Position numbers and translations under genes: made by a program
Source of the DNA: UBA8752 sp049610565
GTDB taxonomy: Bacteria > Bacteroidota > Bacteroidia > Flavobacteriales_D > Sanyastnellaceae
Direction of reading: 5' to 3'
Assembly: GCA_049610565.1 (NCBI GenBank)
Contig: JBMYZR010000019.1
Span: 1-37,490 of the forward strand
DNA length: 37,490 nucleotides
In this document: positions 23,665 to 31,033 of the stretch, in pieces
Numbering within the stretch: position 1 is the stretch's first letter
Layout: the number at the start of each line of letters is the position of its first letter
Notes under the pieces: generated by a model
What the model saw: the letters and a program-made list of their open reading frames with translations, nothing else
Database searches by the model: none
What the model was told of the DNA's origin: nothing

Positions 23665-24499
23665 GAATCCGCCACTCCCCTTCTTCCCGCAATCCGGTCC
23701 TGCGCAATCCGTGCTGTCCCGCCTCCGCTTCGAGGGGCGGCACATCCGGCTGCATGAACCCACTGAGCATCAACGTGCACGCGGGCTTCATCGTGGCGGC
23801 ATAGGCAGCCATGTCCTCCATGAGGATGTTCCGGTTGATGTTGGCGATCACCACATCGAATCGGGCGGCATCCGCGTCGGTCAAGGTGTTGGCTCCCCCC
23901 TCGCGGACTTCCAACCCTAAGGAAGACAGTCCATTGAGGCCGATGTTTTCCTCGGTGTTGCGGACGCTCCAAGGGTCGATGTCCACGAACACCACCTCCG
24001 CAGCGCCCCGCATCGCGGCGTAGATGCCGAGCACGCCCGATCCGCACCCCATGTCGAGGACGGTTTTGCCGGTCCACTCCACCGCGGCCATCTCCGCAAG
24101 GAGGCCCCGCGTGGTCTCGTGGTGGCCAGTGCCAAACGCCATGCGCGGCTGAATCGTGATCTGGTGGGCGAATCCGTCCGCGCCCGAGCGGTTGTGGAAG
24201 GGGGCACTCACTCGCACCACGTCACCGACTTCCACTTCCGGGTAATCGGACTCCCATTGTGCGTTCCAATTCTGCTCTTCCACCTCCGACGCTTGCCATG
24301 TGACGAGGCCGAGGGGCTCGAGCCGAGCGCGGACCTCTTCGAGGGCGCTGAAATCCAGTTCGTGGTCCTGCCCGAAGGCCATGAGCGCATCGCCCTCGTG
24401 CTGGAACATGCTGCAGCCGGCTTCATCGAGCCATGCCGTCGCAATGTCCCGGCCCGGCTCTGCCGGCGAGCACCGGACATGGATGCGATGCCACCCCAC
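23648..24499 (-). CDS. prmA: ribosomal protein L11 methyltransferase
   Basis: The 283-residue product begins at GTG 24499, two bases after the tpiA stop. This start gives the family N-terminus (WHRIHVRCSPAEPGRDIATAWL). The central AFGTGHHETTRG and the SAM-binding motif VLDMGCGSGVLGIYAAMRGA are diagnostic of PrmA, as are VDIDPWSVRNTEENIGLN and IANINRNIL. It trimethylates ribosomal protein L11 in the cytoplasm. It is co-transcribed with tpiA, a pairing seen in other Bacteroidota. The 3' end overlaps the convergent porT-like gene by 17 bases, leaving no room for separate terminators. Confidence 0.95.
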   Translation of the reverse strand: MGWHRIHVRCSPAEPGRDIATAWLDEAGCSMFQHEGDALMAFGQDHELDFSALEEVRARLEPLGLVTWQASEVEEQNWNAQWESDYPEVEVGDVVRVSAPFHNRSGADGFAHQITIQPRMAFGTGHHETTRGLLAEMAAVEWTGKTVLDMGCGSGVLGIYAAMRGAAEVVFVDIDPWSVRNTEENIGLNGLSSLGLEVREGGANTLTDADAARFDVVIANINRNILMEDMAAYAATMKPACTLMLSGFMQPDVPPLEAEAGQHGLRRTGLREEGEWRILSLRR

Positions 24500-24501
24500 G
24501 G

Positions 24502-25275
24502 TCAGGCCTTGGCGGTCTCCTGGTTCTGGACGGCGCGTCCCGCCGCCTCCACCAGGGCGTGGAAAGAATCGGGGTCCAACGCGGCACCACCGATGAGGCC
24601 GCCATCCACATCCGGGCAGGCGAAGAGCTCGTCGGCGTTGGCGGGCTTGCAACTGCCACCGTACAGCAAGGGAATGGACCTGGCCGTGTCCGCATCGTAG
24701 GCTTCCGTCAGCCAATTGCGGATGGCCGCATGCATTTCCTGGGCTTGCTCGGCACTGGCGGTCAACCCCGTTCCGATGGCCCAGATGGGTTCATAGGCCA
24801 CCACGACCCGGGACATCGCCTCCGCCGGCAGGTGCAGGATGCCGGATTCCAATTGCCGCAGCACCTTGTCAAAGTGGACCTCGCTTTGCCGGTCCTGCAG
24901 GCTCTCGCCACAGCAGAACACCACGCGCAAACCCGCCTCCAGCACACGCGCCACCTTCTCGGCCACGCGCACATCGTCGTCGCCGTGGCCATCCCTGCGC
25001 TCGCTGTGCCCCACGATGACATCCTGAACGCCGCACCCGGCGAGCATGTCCGCGGTGAACTCACCCGTCTGGGCACCGGGTCCCGTGGCGGAAACGTTCT
25101 GTGCCCCCAGCCGGAAGCCGAGATCGTCCGTGCCCATGGCGGCCAGATACGGTGCGGGGGGAGCGATCATGACCTCCACGCCGTCGGGCGCTGCGCCGAA
25201 ACGGGACCATGCGTGTGCAAATTCCCGGGCTTCGTTGAATGACTTGTTGCTCTTCCAATTGCCTGCTACGAGCAT
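24502..25275 (-). CDS. tpiA: triosephosphate isomerase
   Basis: The 257-residue protein starts at ATG 25275 with MLVAGNWKSNKSF, holding the substrate-binding Asn and Lys. The catalytic His is in VIVGHSERR, the catalytic Glu in VVAYEPIWAIGTG (with the mobile loop 6 Trp-Ala-Ile-Gly-Thr-Gly), and the phosphate-binding end is LLYGGSCKPANA. It interconverts dihydroxyacetone phosphate and glyceraldehyde-3-phosphate. It is divergent from the RecQ gene and sits in a two-gene unit with prmA, 20 kb from the pfkA-gap operon, so it is probably not under the same sugar control. Confidence 0.97.
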   Translation of the reverse strand: MLVAGNWKSNKSFNEAREFAHAWSRFGAAPDGVEVMIAPPAPYLAAMGTDDLGFRLGAQNVSATGPGAQTGEFTADMLAGCGVQDVIVGHSERRDGHGDDDVRVAEKVARVLEAGLRVVFCCGESLQDRQSEVHFDKVLRQLESGILHLPAEAMSRVVVAYEPIWAIGTGLTASAEQAQEMHAAIRNWLTEAYDADTARSIPLLYGGSCKPANADELFACPDVDGGLIGGAALDPDSFHALVEAAGRAVQNQETAKA

Positions 25276-25363
25276 GTTTCGGTGGTTTGTAGGGTGGATG
25301 GCGAATGATTCGGGCGGCAAGGTAGCCTCTCCCCTTCGCGCATCCTCGTCATCACCCCAGGCA

Positions 25364-27265
25364 ATGCCATCAACTGCACCATCGCGTCCTTCCTTGCACG
25401 AGCTCGAGGTGCTGCTCGAACGGCATTGGGGGTATGCGCACTTCCGCCCGGCACAGGAACCGGTGGTGATGGCCGCGGCCGCAGGGCGCGATGTCCTGGC
25501 CATCCTGCCCACGGGAGGGGGGAAATCCATCGGGTATCAGATTCCGGGTTTGTACCGCGGTGGCGTCTGTCTGGTCATCAGCCCCCTGGTGGCCCTCATG
25601 GCGGATCAGGTCGACGGATTGAAGCGGGCTGGACTCCGCGCCGCGTCGATCACATCGGGCCAGCACCCCAAGGACGTCGAGCGGACGCTGTCTTCCTTCC
25701 AACACGGGCCGGGCGGTTTCCTCTTCGTGGCGCCTGAACGGCTGGTTCAACCGGCCTTCGCTTCGGCCTGTCAGGCGATGCCGGTCCGCACGGTGGCTGT
25801 GGATGAAGCGCATTGCGTGAGCCAATGGGGGCACGCGTTCCGCAAGGACTACCTCGACCTGGTCGTCCTTCGACAATGGCACCCCGAAGCGAGCTGGATT
25901 GCGCTGACGGCCACGGCCACCCCGCGTGTCGCCGGACACATTGAGGCCCTCCTTGGCCTCCGGAATCCGGCGCGGTTCCGCATGCCCATGCGCCGGGACA
26001 ACTTGGCCTTCCGGGTCCTGCAGGTCCCCGGTCGACATGAGGCCGTGGCCGATTGGGCCCGCCGGACCCAAGGCAGCGCCATCCTCTACGTCCGGACCCG
26101 GCGGGATGCGGAATCCATGGCCGTCCTCCTCCAGCGCACCGGTGTGAGCGCCGCAGCGTACCATGCCGGGATGGACCGCCCCCTCCGCGACCTGCACCAG
26201 TCGAAGTGGATTGCCGGAGAGCTGCAGGTCCTCGCGTGCACCACGGCCTTCGGCATGGGCATCGACAAACCGGATGTTCGCGCCATTGCCCACGCCCACG
26301 TGCCCGAGACGCCGGAGTCGTACATCCAGGAGGCCGGTCGAGCGGGTCGGGACGGACGTCCCGCCGAGGCCGTGATTCTTGTGGACAGCACCGCTCTGGC
26401 GGAAGCCGAAAGCCGGGTGGCCGGACAATGGCCGTCCCAAGAGCAAGTCCGGGCGGTGCTGCAAACCCTCGCCAACCTCATGGGCGTAGCCGTTGGTGTC
26501 GTCTCGGAAGACCCCGCGGAAGTCGCCGTGGATGAGCTGGTCCAGCGGTCGGCTTGCCCCCGTCCCCTGGTCGACCGGTGCCTCGATCTGCTCGAGCGCA
26601 ATGGCACCCTCACGCTGCACCGAGTCACCACAGAATGGTGGTTCCGCTGGTTGGAGGACTCCCATCCCGAACCGAATCGCTCGGCGACCTCGCTGCAGGA
26701 CCGATGCTTGAATTGGCTGGCTGAACACAAGGGCAAGTCCGGCTGGAACCGGCTCCGCGCGAAGCCTCTTGCCACGGCCATGAAGGAGGAGGCCTCGAAC
26801 ATCCGGTCTGCCTTGCTTTCCCTGTCGGAGCGTGGTCTTGTTCAATGGGCACTGCCTGAGGCGCGGCGGGCCGTGACCTTCCCCGTGGGCCGCCCGGCCG
26901 TGGAATCCTTTGCCTTGCCGGCATCGGTCCTGCAAGACCGGATTGTCGAAAGCGAGGAGCGCTGGCGCGCCATGCAACACTACGTGACCGGCGAAACCTG
27001 CCGCGCCCTTCTCCTAGAATCCGGATTCGAGGAGGCCTCCGGCGAGGCCTGCGGGATCTGCGATGTCTGCGCCCCGGACTCCCCGCCGGACCGCAGCCAC
27101 ATCCTCGCGCTGATTGGACGCGGGGTTCCGGCCCGCGAGCTCCAAAGGCTGGTGCCGCCTGTCCACAAACCGCACGTGCGCGAACTGCTCGAGGAGCTGC
27201 GGGCAGAGGGGGCCATCGGATGGGACCAGGGCCGCTTCTACCCCACGTCGACCGCCACGGACTGA
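25364..27265 (+). CDS. recQ: RecQ-family ATP-dependent DNA helicase
   Basis: Taken from ATG 25364 the protein has 633 residues; an in-frame ATG at 25298 would add 22 low-complexity residues and cannot be excluded. The helicase core is complete: FRPAQEPVV, Walker A ILPTGGGKSIGYQ, VISPLVALMADQV, the Walker B box DEAHCVSQWGH, LTATATPRV, a C-terminal lobe with TTAFGMGIDKPDVRAIAH, and QEAGRAGRDGRPAEA. A Zn-binding region with CRALLL and CGICDVC lies near the end, followed by a short helical tail. I see no HRDC domain. It unwinds branched DNA in recombination and repair in the 3'-5' direction. Bacteroidota often have two RecQ-like genes, so this may be the second, HRDC-less kind. Confidence 0.92.
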   Translation: MPSTAPSRPSLHELEVLLERHWGYAHFRPAQEPVVMAAAAGRDVLAILPTGGGKSIGYQIPGLYRGGVCLVISPLVALMADQVDGLKRAGLRAASITSGQHPKDVERTLSSFQHGPGGFLFVAPERLVQPAFASACQAMPVRTVAVDEAHCVSQWGHAFRKDYLDLVVLRQWHPEASWIALTATATPRVAGHIEALLGLRNPARFRMPMRRDNLAFRVLQVPGRHEAVADWARRTQGSAILYVRTRRDAESMAVLLQRTGVSAAAYHAGMDRPLRDLHQSKWIAGELQVLACTTAFGMGIDKPDVRAIAHAHVPETPESYIQEAGRAGRDGRPAEAVILVDSTALAEAESRVAGQWPSQEQVRAVLQTLANLMGVAVGVVSEDPAEVAVDELVQRSACPRPLVDRCLDLLERNGTLTLHRVTTEWWFRWLEDSHPEPNRSATSLQDRCLNWLAEHKGKSGWNRLRAKPLATAMKEEASNIRSALLSLSERGLVQWALPEARRAVTFPVGRPAVESFALPASVLQDRIVESEERWRAMQHYVTGETCRALLLESGFEEASGEACGICDVCAPDSPPDRSHILALIGRGVPARELQRLVPPVHKPHVRELLEELRAEGAIGWDQGRFYPTSTATD

Positions 27266-27282
27266 ACGCCCATTGACCGGAC

Positions 27283-27290
27283 TACCTTCG
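27283..27290 (+). promoter_or_regulatory. putative -7 element (TACCTTCG) 4 bases before rlmI
   Basis: TACCTTCG fits TAnnTTCG and lies 4 bases before the ATG at 27295. If used, it would give a leaderless rlmI transcript. No clear -33 element is visible at 19-21 bases upstream. Confidence 0.35.
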
Positions 27291-27294
27291 CGCC

Positions 27295-28530
27295 ATGGCC
27301 ACCGAGACCTCCATTCCAGCCTTGGCAGATGTGCAATTGCATGCGGGCAAGGCCAAAAGCGTACAACGCGGACACCCCTGGGTCTTCTCGGGCGCCATTG
27401 CCCGCCTCATCGTCGAGGAGGAGCCCCCCGCCGCAGGAGATTGGGTGCGCGTCGTGGACCACGAGGGCGCGTTCATCGGATGGGGCCACTGGGGAACCGG
27501 GTCCATCGCCGTCCGCATCGTGTCGCGCGATGAGGACCAGCTTCCCGACGTGGCGTGGTGGGCCTCCAAACTGAAGGCGTGCCTCGCCGTTCGCACCGCC
27601 GCCGGACTGTGGGATCCCAAAGGCGATCACCGCGGAGGGTTCCGATGGGTCCACGGCGAAGGCGATGGGCTGTCAGGGCTTGTGGTCGATTGTTATTCGG
27701 ACATCGTGGTCCTGCAAACGCATTCCATGGGCATGCACAAGGTGCGGCATGACATCGCGGAGGGTCTCCGGATCGCCATGGGAGACCGCCTGAAGGGCAT
27801 CGTGGACAAGAGCCTTTCCCTCCTCAGGAAGCTGGACGTCGACCTGCCCGAGAGCGCATCGGATGAATGGTTGATGGGGCAAGGCACGCCCGACGGCACC
27901 CCCTTCGAGGAGCACGGCATCACGTACACCGTGGACCCCATTGCCGGACAGAAGACGGGGTTCTTTCTCGACCAGCGGGACAACCGACGGCTCCTCATGG
28001 AGTGGGTGGGAAACCGACCTGTGTTGAACGCCTTCAGCTACACCGGAGGATTCAGCCTGGCCGCCCTCCAAGGTGGCAGTCCGCATGTCATCAGCCTCGA
28101 TGCCTCCCGGCCCGCGGTCGACCTGGCGCAGCGCCACGCCGAGACCAATGGGTTCGGCGAACGGCACGAAGCGGTCTGTTCGGATGTCCTGTCCTACATC
28201 GGCTCGGTCGACACGCTTCCGCCCGTGGTCATTCTGGATCCACCGGCCTACGCCAAGAGCCGCGCCAACCGGCACAAGGCCGTCAAGGGGTACCAACGGC
28301 TCAATGACGCGGCGTTGCGGAAAATGCCGGCAGACAGCCTGCTGTGGACCTTCAGCTGTTCACAGGTGGTGGACGCCCAGCTGTTCGAGGACACCATCGT
28401 GTCGGCGGCCATCCGCTCGGGGAGGGCCGTCCGCATTCTCCGCAGGCTCGGTCAACCGGCCGATCACCCCACCCTCGCAGGCCATTCCGAAGCCCGCTAC
28501 CTCAAGGGGTTGGTCCTGCACGTGACCTGA
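27295..28530 (+). CDS. rlmI: class I rRNA (cytosine-C5) methyltransferase, RlmI type
   Basis: The 411-residue protein has an N-terminal PUA domain (AGKAKSVQRGHPWVFSGAI), a linker domain with RWVHGEGDGLSGLVVD, and a Rossmann methyltransferase domain. The latter has GQKTGFFLDQRDNR, SAM motif I VLNAFSYTGGFSLAAL, the LDPPAYAKS motif and TFSCSQ carrying a catalytic-type Cys. This set is characteristic of RlmI, which makes m5C1962 in 23S rRNA. It lies 29 bases after the RecQ gene and is convergent with pdxH, with 34 bases between the stops. Confidence 0.92.
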   Translation: MATETSIPALADVQLHAGKAKSVQRGHPWVFSGAIARLIVEEEPPAAGDWVRVVDHEGAFIGWGHWGTGSIAVRIVSRDEDQLPDVAWWASKLKACLAVRTAAGLWDPKGDHRGGFRWVHGEGDGLSGLVVDCYSDIVVLQTHSMGMHKVRHDIAEGLRIAMGDRLKGIVDKSLSLLRKLDVDLPESASDEWLMGQGTPDGTPFEEHGITYTVDPIAGQKTGFFLDQRDNRRLLMEWVGNRPVLNAFSYTGGFSLAALQGGSPHVISLDASRPAVDLAQRHAETNGFGERHEAVCSDVLSYIGSVDTLPPVVILDPPAYAKSRANRHKAVKGYQRLNDAALRKMPADSLLWTFSCSQVVDAQLFEDTIVSAAIRSGRAVRILRRLGQPADHPTLAGHSEARYLKGLVLHVT

Positions 28531-28564
28531 GCTCCGGTCCCGACGTTCGCCTCGAGGCTGTGCC

Positions 28565-29197
28565 TCACGGTTGAAGGCGGACCTTCGTCCACCCGTCTCC
28601 ATGGCGTGCATGCCGAATCCGGTCGTGAAGCCGTCCGGGACGGCCCTGCCAGAACTCCACGACATCGGCGACGAGGCGATACCCTCCCCAATGGTCCGGG
28701 CGCGGCACATCATCGGGAAATTGGGCCTCCACCCCTTCCCGGGCGGATTCCAACGCGGCCCGATCCTCGATTTCCTCGCTCTGCTGCGACGCCCACGCGC
28801 CCACCCGGCTTGGTCGAGGCCGGCTGTGGAAATAGCGGTCCGACTCCTCGGGGGTCAACGGCTCGACCTGCCCCCGGACGCGAAGCTGCCGTTCGAGCGA
28901 CGGCCAGAAAAAGGTCAGGGCAGCCGCAGGATTGGCGGTCAACTGTCTGCCCTTCGCACTGCGGTAATTGGTGTAGAACAGAAACCCGGTCCCCTCACGG
29001 TCCACATCGCGCAGCAACACGATGCGCGCGTCGGGATGGCCATTCTGATCCACCGTGGACAGGGTCATGGCGTTGTAGTCGTCGGGATCGCTTTGCCTTG
29101 CCTCACCAAGCCACGTTTCGAGCAGGTTCTGCATGGAGGTACCGGCCCCATCCAAAGCACCGGACGCATAGTCTTTTCTGTCCTCGTATTCTCCCAT
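28565..29197 (-). CDS. pdxH: pyridoxamine 5'-phosphate oxidase
   Basis: From ATG 29197 the protein has 210 residues, close to the usual length; upstream in-frame codons give only a low-complexity extension. Recognisable segments are YNAMTLSTVDQNGHPDARIVLLR, GFLFYTNYRSAKGRQL, FFWPSLERQLRVRG, YFHSRPRPSRVGAWAS and the C-terminal signature WGGYRLVADVVEFWQGRPGRLHDR. The enzyme oxidises pyridoxamine- or pyridoxine-phosphate to pyridoxal phosphate with FMN. It starts 31 bases after the stop of the CDO-methyltransferase gene, so the two are probably one unit. That link could reflect amino-acid sulfur chemistry but may be chance. Confidence 0.96.
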   Translation of the reverse strand: MGEYEDRKDYASGALDGAGTSMQNLLETWLGEARQSDPDDYNAMTLSTVDQNGHPDARIVLLRDVDREGTGFLFYTNYRSAKGRQLTANPAAALTFFWPSLERQLRVRGQVEPLTPEESDRYFHSRPRPSRVGAWASQQSEEIEDRAALESAREGVEAQFPDDVPRPDHWGGYRLVADVVEFWQGRPGRLHDRIRHARHGDGWTKVRLQP

Positions 29198-29228
29198 GGT
29201 CGAAGAAGCGGCTGAGCCCCAAGCTTGT

Positions 29229-30620
29229 TCAGACAGCGGGCTTTTCTGCGACAATCAGCAGGTTTCCGCCCTCCTCTTCCTGGTGCAGCTGCTCACCCGG
29301 GCGGTCCACGTACCCAATCCGGTGGACGTCATGGACGTTGAACCCACACGATTCCACCAAGGACCGGATGCCCTCCTGAGAGCAATAGTGCAGGAAGGCG
29401 ACCGTCTGCCCCCCATGCCGTTTGTAGAACAGGTCGCCACGTTCATAGCCTTCATTGGCCAGCGCCAACTCCTCGAACAACTGAAGCGCCTCCGGCCCCC
29501 ACTCGTTGGGGTTGTCGACGTTGAACACATCGAAATACAACCGGCCGCCCGGCCGCAATGCCTTGAACGCCTTGGTCAGGCTCTTCCGCCTCTCCCCTTC
29601 GGACGGAATGTGGCCGAACGCGTACAGGAAAGTGATGGAGTCGTACGCGTCTGCCTCGACCTGCACTTCATTCCAATGGCCGATCCTGGCGTCCACACCG
29701 CGGCCCTTGGCCGTTTCGATCATGCCTGCGCTGATGTCCACCCCTTCGACCCGATAGGACAGTCCTGAACGCTCTCGGATGTCCATCGCCCGCCTTCCCG
29801 TGCCACACGCGATGTGCAACACGCGCTGGCTCCCCCGGCTTCCGATGTCGTCGGCAATGATGCCGTTGATGCTCTGGGTGTAGGCGTGGCGCTTTTCGCT
29901 CCCCTGATCCAGGTGGTCGTAGGTCTGGGCCTGCTCCGAGTAGTACGCACTGATCGAATTCAGGATTTCCCCATTTGCCGGCTTGGGAATCAAAGGGTAC
30001 AACCTGTGTGTGCGGCTCCCACGGACCTCATTGATGGGGATGAAGGTGAAGGCGTCCTTCTCCAACCGCCTGAAGCCGGATTCATCCTGGCTGAACGAGG
30101 CGGTCGTCGCCGTTTCGTTGAGCTCTCCCAACCACCGCTTCTCGGCATCGAAGAGGACCATGCCATCGAGGGTGTCCAGTGCAGGTGCATAGAAATGCAC
30201 GGTGATGAGCGGCTTGTCGGGGCTCGGATTGACGATTTTGTGGATGGTGCCATCCGGTTCGGGCAAGACGCCCCCCGCGCGAACCCGCAAGGCGGTCCCT
30301 TCACGCAGCTCCCGGCGTTCCGCGTCGTACGTGTACTCGACGTTCTCCACCTCGCCCTCCACGCACAGCACGTAGCCCCAGAATCCCTCATGGTGATGGA
30401 TGGCGCTCTCCACACCAGGCGGCCAGTGGAGGACCACCACTTCGAAGGGGTCGAGCAGCAGGATGTTCCGGGCATAATTGTCGGTCATCCCCTCGCTGGA
30501 CGGGATGCACCCGGTCATGTCCAGGTCCGCAATGCGAATCGACCGGACGAGCTCCCCCATCCACTCGAAATCGAAGTCGGGCGGTGTGGTCGAACGGATC
30601 GTGTCGATCAAGGCGTGCAT
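29229..30620 (-). CDS. cysteine dioxygenase-like cupin fused to a SAM-dependent methyltransferase
   Basis: From ATG 30620 this is a 463-residue two-domain protein. Residues about 25-150 resemble type I cysteine dioxygenase: YARNILLLDPFEVVVLHW, the metal-binding IHHHEGFWGYVL with His75-His77, and a third ligand His127 in GTIHKIVNPS, followed by LITVHFYAPAL. At the position of the mammalian crosslinked Cys there is Gly, as in bacterial enzymes. After a linker, residues about 225-460 form a class I methyltransferase with motif I VLHIACGTGRRAMDI at about 267-281, VEGVDISAGMIETAK and the post-motif LRPGGRLYFDVFNV. CDO oxidises cysteine thiol to sulfinate with Fe(II). What the fused methyltransferase modifies is unknown. 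pdxH follows 31 bases on, and a divergent small gene starts 129 bases away. Confidence 0.83.
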   Translation of the reverse strand: MHALIDTIRSTTPPDFDFEWMGELVRSIRIADLDMTGCIPSSEGMTDNYARNILLLDPFEVVVLHWPPGVESAIHHHEGFWGYVLCVEGEVENVEYTYDAERRELREGTALRVRAGGVLPEPDGTIHKIVNPSPDKPLITVHFYAPALDTLDGMVLFDAEKRWLGELNETATTASFSQDESGFRRLEKDAFTFIPINEVRGSRTHRLYPLIPKPANGEILNSISAYYSEQAQTYDHLDQGSEKRHAYTQSINGIIADDIGSRGSQRVLHIACGTGRRAMDIRERSGLSYRVEGVDISAGMIETAKGRGVDARIGHWNEVQVEADAYDSITFLYAFGHIPSEGERRKSLTKAFKALRPGGRLYFDVFNVDNPNEWGPEALQLFEELALANEGYERGDLFYKRHGGQTVAFLHYCSQEGIRSLVESCGFNVHDVHRIGYVDRPGEQLHQEEEGGNLLIVAEKPAV

Positions 30621-30637
30621 GGCGGATTCGGCTCCCT

Positions 30638-30645
30638 CGAAGATA
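30638..30645 (-). promoter_or_regulatory. putative promoter of the CDO-methyltransferase gene (TATCTTCG)
   Basis: Read on the minus strand, TATCTTCG fits TAnnTTCG, with a TTG 21 bases upstream as a possible -33 element and the ATG 17 bases downstream. This is one of the better-formed promoters in the window. Confidence 0.45.
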
Positions 30646-30749
30646 CGGGGCAACAGGCGACCATCACAATGACCCAGGTTGCACAACGCCGGTGTGAAAC
30701 CTTCGGGCGCCCCCGTCAGTATAGGACGCCGATTCCAACTTGTTTGCCC

Positions 30750-30968
30750 ATGTCCAACCGACGCATTGTGAGCTATGAAAAGCTCGACCAGTCCATCCGG
30801 AAGATGATCAAGTCCCATTACCCTGACGGGTTTGACGGACAAACCTTCAACCTCCGTCTCCCGACGAGCAAGGAGGTGTTCAAGATGATCCGATTCGAGA
30901 CGGACAACATCCAATACATGGTCAAGGTCGGCCCCGCCATCGAAGGCGTCGACTACACCGTGGACTGA
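30750..30968 (+). CDS. small conserved hypothetical protein
   Basis: The ATG at 30750 gives a 72-residue protein (MSNRRIVSYEKLDQSIRKMI...) with many charged residues, no signal peptide and no membrane segment. The middle and end (FKMIRFETDNIQYMVKVG, acidic C-terminus VDYTVD) look like those of small conserved Flavobacteria proteins of unknown function. It is divergent from the CDO-methyltransferase gene, and a hairpin terminator follows it at 30992-31030. Its separate transcription and regular codon use suggest a real gene. No function can be given. Confidence 0.6.
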   Translation: MSNRRIVSYEKLDQSIRKMIKSHYPDGFDGQTFNLRLPTSKEVFKMIRFETDNIQYMVKVGPAIEGVDYTVD

Positions 30969-30991
30969 AAATTCCGCAAATCCACCTTGGG

Positions 30992-31030
30992 AAAAGGGGT
31001 TGGTTCCGAACTTGGGACCCGCCCCTTTTT
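30992..31030 (+). terminator. intrinsic terminator after the small conserved gene
   Basis: AAAAGGGG (30992-30999) pairs with CCCCTTTT (31022-31029), with further partial pairing of GGTTCC and GGGACC inside, ending in a run of T. It lies 24 bases after the stop and ends only a few bases before the ATG of the PhoD-like gene. Confidence 0.65.
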
Positions 31031-31033
31031 CAC

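Noticed and set aside
28554..28566. Hairpin GAGGC-TGT-GCCTC between rlmI and pdxH as a bidirectional terminator
   Set aside because: The stem is only five pairs and has no T tract, too weak to call.
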